Shown piece by piece: positions 26,314-36,010 of a stretch of DNA of 53,824 nt. Under the pieces are notes generated by a model, which worked only from the letters and a program-made list of their open reading frames with translations, was not told the origin of the DNA and did no database searches. The stretch covers positions 1 to 53,824 of the forward strand of contig JAHHIC010000099.1 of the NCBI GenBank assembly GCA_019359035.1, written 5' to 3'. A program made the translations under genes and the position numbers. Each line of letters begins with the position of its first letter. Within the stretch, counting starts at the first letter, position 1. This stretch comes from Scytonematopsis contorta HA4267-MV1. Lineage in GTDB: Bacteria > Cyanobacteriota > Cyanobacteriia > Cyanobacteriales > Nostocaceae.

Positions 26314-28044
26314 ATGAGAATTACTGCCACATCTCAACAGTGTAATGATTTGTCCCATAACCTGGAACCTGTTACCAGTAATACCGATGGCTCAATAGCC
26401 ACCTTAGGCGCCGAGTTGGAGTATAAGCAAGATGGGACGGGACAATATTTAAGCTTTTACTGGCTCCAATGCCAACGCTTGGGTATAAATCCGGCGCAAA
26501 TTGTTGGTGATTGGGAAAGAGAGCCTGACGGTTTTGTCCCTGTAGATAAGGTTGCCTATTTACATCGATTGCAACGAATTTTGACTAGTTTGATACCAGA
26601 ACGGTATCAGTGTTGGTTTAGTTATCACCAGCAGTTGTTTGAATTGGAATTGATAATTAGTCCAATTATCCCAGCAAATGGCTGTGCCGTCGCTACTGTA
26701 TTTGTAATGGGGCGTTTGCTACAAGGACCTGTGGGTAAGCAGGAAGTCAGTGTAACATCTGGGACACCTACGGACTTATTAGCAGGACGGGTAGAGCAAC
26801 ATCGAAAAACGATAAATCAAATAACTAGGAATATTCGCCGCACGTTAGATTTAGATATTATTTGGCAGCAGACAGTAGATTGTTTAGGAGCGGCTCTTTC
26901 GGTAAAGCGTTGCATCATCTGTCCCTACCATAAATCGAGTTCAACAGTGCAGGTGGTAGCAGAGTATCACCAGCCTAGTTTGACTTCTATGTTGGGTGCG
27001 GAAATCGAAATCACTACAGAGCCAGCTTTTGCTCAGGCTATTTCTACTTTAGAACCTATTAGTACGGCAGAGCCTGTACATTTACAATTGCAGCAACAAA
27101 AAATTTTGGTTGTTGCTACTTGCCATCAGGATGTACCAAATGCTTTGATTGCTATAAGTTTATTGGATGAATGTGAGCCTTTAATCCCTGCCGAACTTGA
27201 ACTCGCAAAAGAAGTCGCTGACCAATTAGGAACAGCCATTGCTCACGCTACTTTATATCAAGAATTAGAAGAAGCGCGTCAACAAGCGGAAGCTGCAACT
27301 CAGCGCAAAACCGATTTTTTGGCGAATATGTCCCATGAAATCCGCACACCACTTAACGGTATGATAGGATTTCTCCGACTTGTTCTTGATGGGATGGTGG
27401 ATGACCCAGAGGAACAAAATAATTTTATTCAGGAAGCTCATAAATCATCGCTGCATCTGCTGGAAATAATTAACGACATTTTGGACATAGCCAAAATCGA
27501 AGCAGGGAAAATGGATTTTGATTTACGCACCCTGAAGTTAGATGACCTGTTTGATGATGTAAACAATTTCATGCGACCGCAAGCTGAGCAGAAGCAGCTA
27601 ACTTTTCAGATGGTATTGCCAGATACTCCTGATGAAATTATTATTCACGGAGATTACCAGCGTCTTAAGCAAGTAATGTTGAATTTACTGGGTAACGCTA
27701 TTAAATTTACACATGACGGAGGCATTGAGGTTACTGCTGATTTGGTTAAGAAAAAGGTAACACTTCAAGATAAAGAATTTCCGGGGATGGTACGAGTTCG
27801 CGTTGCGGATACGGGTATTGGTGTTTCTCTCGATAAACAAGACAAGCTGTTTCAATTATTCTCTCAGGTGGATAGTTCCCGTACCCGTCAATACGGTGGA
27901 ACTGGTTTGGGACTTGCTATATCTCAGAAGCTTGTGGAAGCTATGGGGGGAGAGGTACATTTTTACAGCTTGGGTGATGGACTTGGTTCTACTGTTACTT
28001 TTACTGTTCCACTGTATCAGCAGCCGGTTATTGTTAGTGGTTAA
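26314..28044 (+). CDS. GAF-domain sensor histidine kinase
   Basis: A 576-residue soluble kinase. Residues about 165-315 form a GAF-like sensory domain, linked by a coiled coil to HisKA with the phosphoacceptor H341 in NMSHEIRTPLNGMIGF. The catalytic domain shows the N box LLGNAIKFTHDGG, G1 RVADTGIGV and G2 YGGTGLGLAISQKL. The first 110 residues are unassigned. There is no receiver domain and no neighbouring response regulator on this strand. It converges on the CheB-CheR hybrid kinase across a repeat array, so the two may be functionally linked but not co-transcribed. Confidence 0.92.
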   Translation: MRITATSQQCNDLSHNLEPVTSNTDGSIATLGAELEYKQDGTGQYLSFYWLQCQRLGINPAQIVGDWEREPDGFVPVDKVAYLHRLQRILTSLIPERYQCWFSYHQQLFELELIISPIIPANGCAVATVFVMGRLLQGPVGKQEVSVTSGTPTDLLAGRVEQHRKTINQITRNIRRTLDLDIIWQQTVDCLGAALSVKRCIICPYHKSSSTVQVVAEYHQPSLTSMLGAEIEITTEPAFAQAISTLEPISTAEPVHLQLQQQKILVVATCHQDVPNALIAISLLDECEPLIPAELELAKEVADQLGTAIAHATLYQELEEARQQAEAATQRKTDFLANMSHEIRTPLNGMIGFLRLVLDGMVDDPEEQNNFIQEAHKSSLHLLEIINDILDIAKIEAGKMDFDLRTLKLDDLFDDVNNFMRPQAEQKQLTFQMVLPDTPDEIIIHGDYQRLKQVMLNLLGNAIKFTHDGGIEVTADLVKKKVTLQDKEFPGMVRVRVADTGIGVSLDKQDKLFQLFSQVDSSRTRQYGGTGLGLAISQKLVEAMGGEVHFYSLGDGLGSTVTFTVPLYQQPVIVSG

Positions 28045-28052
28045 CTGAAAAC

Positions 28053-28321
28053 CCCACCCCCAACCCCCTACCCCGTAAACGGGGAGGGGGCTACGATAAA
28101 GACAGAAGCCAGAAGTGAACTGTCATTGCACGCAATGACAGGTAGTTCGACTTGTATGTACATCGTAGCCCCCTCCCCGCGCGGGGAGGGGGTTGGGGGT
28201 GGGGTTTTATTTGCGCGGGGAGGGGGTTGGGGTGGGGTTTTATTTGTGCGGGGAGGGGTTTGGGGGTGGGGTTTTATTTGCACGGGTTGGGGTTGGGGGT
28301 GGGGTTTCATGTGTGCGGGGG
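28053..28321. repeat. GC-rich hairpins plus a 34-bp G-rich tandem array between convergent kinases
   Basis: At 28053-28092 is one CCCCACCCCC...GGGGAGGGGG hairpin in the orientation of the + strand kinase. From about 28160 to 28321 come four to five units of about 34 bp (GCGCGGGGAGGGGGTTGGGG followed by GTGGGGTTTTATTT), in the orientation of the minus-strand kinase, with the last unit touching its stop codon. The + strand has many runs of four or more G, so quadruplex formation is possible. Confidence 0.85.
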
Positions 28322-31300
28322 TCAACCTTCCGTAATTCTTCCAGCCAAACTCGCAACCGTAATCACCAATCGGTCGGGTGAAACAGGTTTACTCAGGTGC
28401 GTTTGAAAACCCGCAGCTAGTGCATTTGTTACATCCTCGTTTCGTGCAAGAGCAGTTAAAGCAGCAGCAGGGATTTGTCCCCCCTCAGCAGCGCTTAGTT
28501 GTCTCACTTGACGAATTAATGCGTAGCCATCTTCCCCTGGCATACTGATATCAGACAGTAATACATCATACCCAGATGGATTAGCTCTCAATCTAGCAAG
28601 TGCTTCGCTGGCAGAAGCAACACTAGTGACGGTAGCCTCGTACTCCTCTAACACTGTAGTAAATAATTCCCGGACATTAGCCATATCATCCACAACTAGG
28701 ACTCGTATCCCAGCCAAGGATGGCACGTCTCCAACTGATATTTGTAGTCGGTCAACAGCCTGTGGTGTTTTTGGTGTAGGTTCTTGTTCTGTGGTTTGCA
28801 ACGGCAAGCTGACGGTAAATGTTGACCCTTGTCCTTCCCCTGGGCTTTCTGCGGATATTGTACCACCGTGATGTTCTACGAGGTGACGGACAATTGTTAG
28901 TCCTAGTCCCAGTCCAGTATTGGAACGGGTGAGAGAGCTATCTGCTTGACGAAAGCGGTCAAATACATAAGGCAAAAAGTCCGCACTGATGCCTTTACCT
29001 GTGTCAGTAACTTGTATTTCGGCTGTCGCATCAATATATTTGAGTGTAATTTCTACTCGTCCATTGCCTGGGGTAAATTTAATTGCGTTCGATAATAAAT
29101 TCCAAACAATTTGTTGTAAACGGACAGAATCACCCAAAATACGCTGATTACCAGCTTCAAGCTGGGATATAATTTCAATCTGTTTTGCTTCTGCTGCTAC
29201 GCGGACTACCTCGGTAGCTGCTGCAATTACGGAGGCCAGGTCGAGCAAACCAACATTTAAACGTAGTTTTCCGGAAGTAATGCGGGAAATATCTAACAGG
29301 TCTTCAATTAGTTGGGTTTGTATCCTCGCGCTTTGTTCGATAGCATCAAGTGCTCGGTGGACTCTGTTTTTTTCCAGTTTTTGTTTGCGAAGTAACTGTG
29401 TCCATCCGATGAGAGAATTTAAAGGGTTTCTCAGTTCATGGGAGAGAATCGATAAAAACTCATCTTTGATACGATTTGCTGTTTCCGCAGAAGCGCGAGC
29501 TATTTGTTCTTGAGCTAAAATTTGAGCACGTTCGTTCTGCAACTGTTTTTTTGATGTGATATCGCTAATTGCCAGGAGAATCATATCTTGTTGATTTGCT
29601 TGCGACATTTTTCTGGCATTCAACAGCATAACTTTGCGACCAATTTGTTCAAAATCAAGCTCAACCTCAAAGTCTTGGAATTCTGCCAACTGAGTGTTGC
29701 TGGGAACGATATCTCCCAAAAGCGATCGCAATTCGAGAATATCCCATTGTCTATTGCCAATTTCAAAAATCAGACGCTGTTCAACTTCTGCTGCTGAAAC
29801 CCGAAACATATTATAAAAACTCCTATTAGCGGTGATAACTCGCAAGTCGCTATCCAAAACCACCAACATTTCGCGCATTGTCTCAACAATAGCTTCCGCA
29901 TAATTGCGGGATTGACGCAATTGCTCAGCACTACGTTTAAGCGCATTAATATCTACTAATATAATTACTGCACCATCAATTTTATTATCAGTAGTGCGAT
30001 AGGGACGGATTCGCAGGTCATACCAACGTCCTTTTTGGTCTTGTACTTCCTGTTCTTTGACGCTAAGTGTATTAATTACCTCGGCAATCTGTTCCTCTAA
30101 GTCTGGTACACTCAAGTTATGTTTAATATCCCCCAAAGGTCTACCCACATCGGTAGGAATCAAATTGAGGATTTGTCCAGCTGGGGGAGTAAAACGACGA
30201 ATGCGAAGGTCACCCCCCACCATTAAAATTGGAATATTAGTACTACTAAGTAGGTTTTGTAAATCATTATTAACATGAGTAGATTCAATATTACGCCGAT
30301 GTAGTTCATCGTTAACCGTATTTAATTCTTCATTAGCAGCTTGAATTTCTTCTTTTGCGGTTTCCAGTTCTTCATTCGTGCTTTGCAATTCTTCATTACT
30401 GGACAAAATCTCTTCGTTAGCAGCTCGCAAGTCTTGATTAGTAGCTTCCTGCTCCTCAATAATCGCTTGCAGATGCTCTTTACTAATTGTTAATTCCTGT
30501 TGCAGTCGAGTAAGTTCTTTGTCAACAGCAGGTTTTCTGCGTCCAGGTTTTTCCTTGTCAGTTTCCACAAGAGGTGTTGCAATGGCATCCGCAAACAAAA
30601 TCAAAAAGTGGCGTTCATCTGATGTACGACTCCGAAAAGGGATAATATCAACATTAACCAACCGAAGATTCTGATTTTCCCAGAGATGCAAACCTTCTTT
30701 TCGCTGAGCAACATCCTGCTTTTTTGCCTGCTGAATTGACGTACGAACTTCCAAACGCAAACTTTCTTTAAGCATTTTCAGCAAATTTAAGCTTGCTTTA
30801 CCGGGAGCGGGTTCAAGATACTTACTAGTTTGTCCGCGAAATTGGACTATATCCAAATCATCGTTCGTAATTACACCTACAGGAGCATATCGATTCAAAA
30901 CGATTCGGTCTGCTTCCTTTTGCAAATCAAGCTCGTTAAATGACTCGTCGCTAACTCTTGAACTGATATTTACTAACTCCAAAGAATAATTATTGTTGAC
31001 TACATCTAAGGGTAGCCGAGATGAGGTCAATTTTCGTGCATAGATTTTATATTTTTTATCAACCAAGGAAAACAAATCTAAAAATTCACCTACTGTTTCC
31101 GAAGTCCCTAACATCAAAAATCCGCTAGGTTTTAAAGCATAATGGAAAATAGGTAAAATCTTGCGCTGCAAAACAGTTCCAAAATAAATCATCACATTCC
31201 GACAGCAAACCAAATCGAGCTTAGAAAATGGGGGGTCGCTGCACAGGTTTTGTTTGGCAAATACACAGAGTTCGCGCACTGGCTTGCATATTTGATACCC

Positions 31301-32533
31301 GTCCTGAAGCTGAATAAAAAAGCGACGTAGACGTTCGGGAGAAACATCTGCCATTTGGTTTTGTTTGTAGATACCAAGCCGAGCTTTTTCGATAGCTGTT
31401 TCGCTGATATCTGTAGCGTAAATTTGAATTGGTGGCTTAATCGGCTGAGTTTCTAAGAATTCCAATAAACTAATAGCAATCGAATAAGCTTCTTCTCCAG
31501 TAAAACAACCCGTTACCCAAATACGGATGGGTACACCAGCCGATTTTTCTTTAACTAATATGGGAAATACTTTACTCTTAAGTATTTCAAAGGCTTCAGG
31601 GTCGCGGAAAAAACTGGTGACGTTAATCAAAACGTCTTCATACAATGCTTGTACTTCAGCCGGATGTTCCCGCAGGTGAGTAACATAATCCTCCAAGCGT
31701 TCCATTTGGTACAATACCATCCGTCGGAGAATTCGCCGTTTTAAAGTGTTGTGTTTATAATGGGTAAAATCCACCCCTGTAAAAGTTTTCAGCAAAACAA
31801 AAATATTTTGTAAAGCATTTTCACCTTCGATTACAACCTCTGGTTGGTCTGCCACGTTTTCCGAGGTCATCTGGACAACATAAGGGTGCAAGGCAATTTT
31901 AGCTATTTCCTGTGCGATAGCTTGGGGAGGTAAAATGAAATCAACATGACCTGTGGCGATGGCTGTGTTGGGCATACTACTAATTTTCGCGGTGTCTTCA
32001 CACTGAGCAAAGGTAATACCCCCAGCCGCTTTAATTGCTTTAGCACCCAATGACCCATCACCATCACCACCCGACAGCACAACCGCTATTGCTTTGTTAC
32101 CCCGCTCCTCAGCTAGAGAATGAAAAAATGTATCAACCGTCATCCCAGCATTGAGACTTCTGTCACGAGGTGTAAGCCGTAATACCCCTTCAGCTACCTT
32201 CATCTGCGAATTGGGTGGTATCACATAAACATGATTCTGTTCCACCACCGTCCCATTTCTCACTTCCGAAACAGGCATTTGAGTTGCTCTGGAGAGAATT
32301 TCGCTCAGTAGACTTTTATGATGGGGGTCTAAGTGCTGGATTAAAACAAATGCCATCCCAGTATCAGTGGGTAAATGGCTAAGTAATTGTGTAAATGCTT
32401 CCAATCCACCTGCAGAAGCTCCAATTCCAACAATGGGGAATAATTGATTATCGCCGTCTTGCTCTACGTTGCTAGAGGTTTTTGCCACATTAGTCTTGGA
32501 TTGATTTTTTTTTGCAGGTCGCTTCGCATTCAT
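28322..32533 (-). CDS. CheB-CheR-PAS-histidine kinase-receiver fusion protein
   Basis: A 1403-residue multi-domain signalling protein. Domain order: CheB methylesterase (about 30-220; catalytic Ser in GIGASAGG, His in IQHLDPHH, Asp in VLSGGDGDGS); CheR methyltransferase (about 235-500; SAM loop WVTGCFTGEEAYSIA); a long coiled coil (about 665-750, ANEEILSSNEELQSTNEELE); two PAS domains (about 750-990); HisKA with FLSILSHELRNPLNSL; ATPase with DTGKGISADFLPYVF and GLGLGLTIVRHL; and a C-terminal receiver with LLSDISMP as phosphorylation site and K in LSKPVSPD. No chemoreceptor or CheA gene is nearby, so the methylation domains probably serve a non-chemotactic pathway. All visible catalytic motifs are intact. 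Confidence 0.93.
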   Translation of the reverse strand: MNAKRPAKKNQSKTNVAKTSSNVEQDGDNQLFPIVGIGASAGGLEAFTQLLSHLPTDTGMAFVLIQHLDPHHKSLLSEILSRATQMPVSEVRNGTVVEQNHVYVIPPNSQMKVAEGVLRLTPRDRSLNAGMTVDTFFHSLAEERGNKAIAVVLSGGDGDGSLGAKAIKAAGGITFAQCEDTAKISSMPNTAIATGHVDFILPPQAIAQEIAKIALHPYVVQMTSENVADQPEVVIEGENALQNIFVLLKTFTGVDFTHYKHNTLKRRILRRMVLYQMERLEDYVTHLREHPAEVQALYEDVLINVTSFFRDPEAFEILKSKVFPILVKEKSAGVPIRIWVTGCFTGEEAYSIAISLLEFLETQPIKPPIQIYATDISETAIEKARLGIYKQNQMADVSPERLRRFFIQLQDGYQICKPVRELCVFAKQNLCSDPPFSKLDLVCCRNVMIYFGTVLQRKILPIFHYALKPSGFLMLGTSETVGEFLDLFSLVDKKYKIYARKLTSSRLPLDVVNNNYSLELVNISSRVSDESFNELDLQKEADRIVLNRYAPVGVITNDDLDIVQFRGQTSKYLEPAPGKASLNLLKMLKESLRLEVRTSIQQAKKQDVAQRKEGLHLWENQNLRLVNVDIIPFRSRTSDERHFLILFADAIATPLVETDKEKPGRRKPAVDKELTRLQQELTISKEHLQAIIEEQEATNQDLRAANEEILSSNEELQSTNEELETAKEEIQAANEELNTVNDELHRRNIESTHVNNDLQNLLSSTNIPILMVGGDLRIRRFTPPAGQILNLIPTDVGRPLGDIKHNLSVPDLEEQIAEVINTLSVKEQEVQDQKGRWYDLRIRPYRTTDNKIDGAVIILVDINALKRSAEQLRQSRNYAEAIVETMREMLVVLDSDLRVITANRSFYNMFRVSAAEVEQRLIFEIGNRQWDILELRSLLGDIVPSNTQLAEFQDFEVELDFEQIGRKVMLLNARKMSQANQQDMILLAISDITSKKQLQNERAQILAQEQIARASAETANRIKDEFLSILSHELRNPLNSLIGWTQLLRKQKLEKNRVHRALDAIEQSARIQTQLIEDLLDISRITSGKLRLNVGLLDLASVIAAATEVVRVAAEAKQIEIISQLEAGNQRILGDSVRLQQIVWNLLSNAIKFTPGNGRVEITLKYIDATAEIQVTDTGKGISADFLPYVFDRFRQADSSLTRSNTGLGLGLTIVRHLVEHHGGTISAESPGEGQGSTFTVSLPLQTTEQEPTPKTPQAVDRLQISVGDVPSLAGIRVLVVDDMANVRELFTTVLEEYEATVTSVASASEALARLRANPSGYDVLLSDISMPGEDGYALIRQVRQLSAAEGGQIPAAALTALARNEDVTNALAAGFQTHLSKPVSPDRLVITVASLAGRITEG

Positions 32534-32784
32534 GATATTTACTTACTAATTAGGTAACAAATAGTTTTTTAAAAATATCAAGCTTTACCCCGCTAACAAA
32601 ATTGCTTTCCAAAGGCAAAACCTATTACCATTTAACCATTTGCAAGTAATAATAGAATCTACCTGGCATCGTATATTTTGAGGTTGGTTATTTATCTTTC
32701 GATAAGCAACGTGAAGCATAGAACAACAACCTGTATAAATTTAGTGAAGAGAAATAAAATTTTGTATTTCACTAAAATGTAAAC

Positions 32785-32900
32785 GGGTAATTGGTAATGG
32801 GTAATTGGTAATGGGTAATGGGTAATGGGTAATTGGTAATGGGTAATTGGCAACTGCTGACCGTCAACCGTCAACCGTCAACCGTCAACAGCCAACAGTC
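32785..32900. repeat. Two adjacent heptamer arrays: GGTAATN and CAACCGT types
   Basis: 32785-32850 is about nine copies of GGTAATK (GGGTAAT/TGGTAAT). It runs directly into 32858-32900, about six copies of CAACCGT/CAACAGT, matching the STRR3 type CAACAGT known from Calothrix. They lie upstream of the Nfu gene. Confidence 0.85.
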
Positions 32901-32969
32901 CGACGATTTCGGTTTAGGATGTAATAAAGAAACTTGTTCGGGAAAATTATCTAATAGAGGTCTAAAACT

Positions 32970-33200
32970 ATGGAACTTACATCTCAAAACGTGGAAACAG
33001 TTTTAGATGAAATGCGCCCTTACCTGATATCGGATGGTGGTAACGTAGAATTAGTGGATATCGACGGTCCAATTGTCAAACTGCGTCTGCAAGGTGCGTG
33101 CGGTTCTTGCCCCAGTTCCACCATGACCCTAAGGATGGGCATAGAGCGTCGTCTAAAAGAAATGATTCCCGAAATTGCGGAAATTGAGCAAATTATGTAG
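32970..33200 (+). CDS. nfu: NifU-like Fe-S scaffold protein (Nfu domain)
   Basis: A 76-residue stand-alone Nfu domain. [20 protein letters not shown] and the CGSC motif (C44, C47) in [19 protein letters not shown] are diagnostic. It assembles and passes on [4Fe-4S] or [2Fe-2S] clusters; in cyanobacteria the short Nfu protein is the principal scaffold supplying photosystem I. Length is normal. Heptamer arrays lie on both sides: one ends about 70 bases upstream and another begins directly after the TAG stop. Confidence 0.95.
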   Translation: MELTSQNVETVLDEMRPYLISDGGNVELVDIDGPIVKLRLQGACGSCPSSTMTLRMGIERRLKEMIPEIAEIEQIM

Positions 33201-33290
33201 GGAATGGGGAGTAGGGAGTGGGGAGTAAGGAATGGGGAATTGGGAATTGGTAATGGGTAATGGGTAATGGGGAATTGGGGGTGGAAGAAA
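33201..33290. repeat. Heptamer array directly after the nfu stop codon
   Basis: About twelve heptamers (GGGGAGT, GGGAATT, GGTAATG mixed) begin at the first base after the nfu stop. An array in the opposite sense at 33361-33413 makes a potential hairpin across the nfu-GH57 gap. Confidence 0.88.
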
Positions 33291-33360
33291 TAGTAAGACG
33301 AGGTACAGTAGTAAAGAAAATTAATTATTAATTTTTTCATCTCTCCCCCATCTCCCCGCT

Positions 33361-33413
33361 ACCAATTCCCAATTCCCAATTCCCAATTCCCAATTCCCAA
33401 TTCCCAATTCCCT
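33361..33413. repeat. CCCAATT heptamer array ending at the GH57 start codon
   Basis: Seven tandem CCCAATT units reach to within two bases of the ATG at 33414. They occupy the place where a ribosome-binding site would be expected, and no purine-rich element is present. Confidence 0.92.
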
Positions 33414-35648
33414 ATGTCTCATCCTCTACACGTCGCTTTTATTTGGCATCAACATCAGCCGTTGTACAAGTCTCCCAGCAGCGATGCTTCTATATCTCGC
33501 AGCAACAAGTATCGGTTACCTTGGGTTCGATTGCATGGGACAAAGGATTATCTCGATTTAGTGCTGATGTTAGAACGCTATCCAAAGCTACATCAAACTG
33601 TGAATTTAGTTCCCTCACTAATATTGCAATTAGAAGACTATATAGCAGGTACAGCCTTTGACCCATACTTGGAAGTCAGCCTCACCCCTACAGAGCAGCT
33701 AAACCAAGGACAGAAAGAATTTATTGTTCAACATTTTTTTGATGCTAATCACCACACCCTAATTGACCCTCATCCTCGCTACAGCGAACTTTATCATCAG
33801 CGTCAATCTGAGGGGCAGTCTTGGTGTTTAGAAAATTGGCAACTGCAAGATTATAGTGATTTGCTTGCATGGCACAACTTAGCTTGGATTGACCCGTTGT
33901 TTTGGGATGACCCAGACATTGCTGCTTGGTTAAAACGTGGTCGCGATTTTACTTTAAGTGACCGTCAGCGAATCTATTCAAAACAACGAGAAATTCTTAG
34001 CCGTATTATCCCCCAGCACCGAAAAATGCAAGAAGCGGGTCAGTTGGAAGTAACCACAACTCCCTACACTCACCCAATTATGCCCTTACTTGCGGATACC
34101 AATTCTGGAAGGGTGGCTGTGCCAGAGATGACATTACCTAACTGTCGTTTCCAATGGGAAGAAGATATCCCTCGTCATCTATATAAATCTTGGGAACTAT
34201 ATAAAGACCGTTTTGGATGCGAACCGGTTGGACTATGGCCTTCCGAACAATCAGTTAGCCCTTCGGTACTGCCGTATATTATCAAACAAGGATTTAAGTG
34301 GATTTGCTCAGATGAGGCGGTATTAGGTTGGACTCTAAAACACTTTTTCCATCGTGATGGTGCTGGAAATGTAGAAGAACCAGATTTGTTATATAAGCCC
34401 TATAGCTTAGAAACTAACGCAGGTGATTTAGCGATAGTATTTCGCGACCACAGATTATCTGATTTAATTGGTTTTACTTATAGTTCTATGCCAGCAAAGC
34501 AAGCAGCAGCGGACTTAGTTGGACATTTACAGGCAATTTTTAAGAGACAGCGAGAACAACAACCGGAACAACCTTGGTTAGTGACTATTGCTTTAGACGG
34601 AGAAAATTGCTGGGAATTTTATCCGGAAGATGGAAAGCCATTTTTAGAAGCACTTTACGCAAGTTTAGAGCGAGAACCAAATATTAAACTGGTTACAGTC
34701 AAAGAATTTATCCAGCAATTTCCACCCACAACCACAATAAAAGGAGAGCAACTACATAGTGGTTCTTGGGTTGATGGTAGCTTTACCACTTGGATTGGTG
34801 ACCCAGCAAAAAATAGAGCTTGGGATTATTTGACACAAGCACGAGAAGTATTAGCAAAACACCCAGAAGCAACAGAAGAAAATAACCCCCAAGTATGGGA
34901 ATCGCTCTACGCTGCTGAAGGTTCAGACTGGTTTTGGTGGTTTGGAGAGGGACATTCTTCCAACCAAGATGCTATTTTCGACCAACTATTTCGCGAACAC
35001 TTGATTGGTATTTATAAAGCTTTAAATGAACCAATACCACCGTATTTAAGAAACCCTGTAGAAATTCATGCGGCTAGGACTAATCATCCCCCAGAGGGAT
35101 TTATTCATCCTGTAATTAATGGTAGTGGAGACGAGCAAGATTGGGATAAAGCCGGACGTATAGAAGTTGGTGGAGCACGGGGGACAATGCATCAAAGTAG
35201 TATTGTTCAACGATTATGGTATGGGTTAGACCACTTAAATTTTTATATTCGCTTGGATTTAAAGAGTGGAGTAAAACCAGGACAAGATTTGCCATCGGAG
35301 TTGAATTTACTCTGGTTTTATCCGGAAAAAACTATGAACAATAGCCCCATTCCTTTAGCGGAAGTACCGGATATTGCTCCATTAAATTACCACTACCACC
35401 ACCATTTGGAAATAAATTTACTCTCCCAATCGGTTCAGTTTCGGGAAGCGGGAGAACACTTTCAGTGGTTACCCCGTGCAAGTCGAGCGCAAGTAGCTTT
35501 AAATAATTGTTTAGAACTGGCTGTACCTTGGGCTGATTTGCAAATGCCACCAGATTACCCAGTTCGCGTTATTTTGGTGCTAGCAAACGATGGATGTTAC
35601 CACAGCTATTTACCAGAAAATGCCCTAGTTCAAATTCAAATTCCATGA
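33414..35648 (+). CDS. Glycoside hydrolase family 57 alpha-glucanase
   Basis: A 744-residue GH57 enzyme. The N-terminus has [11 protein letters not shown], a family hallmark. The probable nucleophile is the glutamate in [11 protein letters not shown] (about residue 278), followed by the conserved [32 protein letters not shown] in the middle and the C-terminal beta-rich domain (about 560-744) agree with amylopullulanase-type proteins. No signal peptide is seen, so it probably acts on glycogen or maltodextrins in the cytoplasm. The start codon is preceded by heptamer repeats only; the next in-frame Met lies far inside the catalytic domain, so MSHPLHVAF must be the start. Confidence 0.93.
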   Translation: MSHPLHVAFIWHQHQPLYKSPSSDASISRSNKYRLPWVRLHGTKDYLDLVLMLERYPKLHQTVNLVPSLILQLEDYIAGTAFDPYLEVSLTPTEQLNQGQKEFIVQHFFDANHHTLIDPHPRYSELYHQRQSEGQSWCLENWQLQDYSDLLAWHNLAWIDPLFWDDPDIAAWLKRGRDFTLSDRQRIYSKQREILSRIIPQHRKMQEAGQLEVTTTPYTHPIMPLLADTNSGRVAVPEMTLPNCRFQWEEDIPRHLYKSWELYKDRFGCEPVGLWPSEQSVSPSVLPYIIKQGFKWICSDEAVLGWTLKHFFHRDGAGNVEEPDLLYKPYSLETNAGDLAIVFRDHRLSDLIGFTYSSMPAKQAAADLVGHLQAIFKRQREQQPEQPWLVTIALDGENCWEFYPEDGKPFLEALYASLEREPNIKLVTVKEFIQQFPPTTTIKGEQLHSGSWVDGSFTTWIGDPAKNRAWDYLTQAREVLAKHPEATEENNPQVWESLYAAEGSDWFWWFGEGHSSNQDAIFDQLFREHLIGIYKALNEPIPPYLRNPVEIHAARTNHPPEGFIHPVINGSGDEQDWDKAGRIEVGGARGTMHQSSIVQRLWYGLDHLNFYIRLDLKSGVKPGQDLPSELNLLWFYPEKTMNNSPIPLAEVPDIAPLNYHYHHHLEINLLSQSVQFREAGEHFQWLPRASRAQVALNNCLELAVPWADLQMPPDYPVRVILVLANDGCYHSYLPENALVQIQIP

Positions 35649-35788
35649 TGGGGAGTGGGGAGTGGGGAGTGGGGAGTGGGGACAATTCGCAATTCGTAAT
35701 ATTCCGAAGCGGCACGCTACGCGAACGTAATTCGCAATTCCCAATTCCCTTATTCCCCCACTCCCCACTCCCCACTCCCCACTCCCCT
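35649..35788. repeat. Inverted heptamer arrays flush with the GH57 stop, with a nested module
   Basis: Five GGGGAGT units (35649-35682) follow the stop codon at once. About five complementary ACTCCCC units lie at 35754-35788. A stem of about 30 bp can form. Between them sits a CCGAAGCGGCACGCTACGCG module (35704-35723) and CGCAATT copies. The arrangement resembles a large 3'-end hairpin. Confidence 0.88.
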
Positions 35789-36010
35789 CTACATGATATT
35801 TTTACGGAGTCTTGTTGAATTTTTAATAACAGTAGGTTCACGGAATCTTTAAGTATTTATATTTTTTATATTAGAAGTAAATTAGCCTAGTTAAAATCAT
35901 CAGGATTTTGCAAAGATACGGTAATGGTACTAGCGGTGAGGAACTTTAGTTGTTAAATTAAAAACAATTAACACCATACACCTTGAAGCTTACCTGCCAT
36001 CGTACTGCCG

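Noticed and set aside
28068-28406. Gly/Pro-rich ORFs in the gap between the two kinases
   Set aside because: They translate the G-rich 34-bp array in several frames and run into the end of the CheB/CheR gene on the opposite strand.
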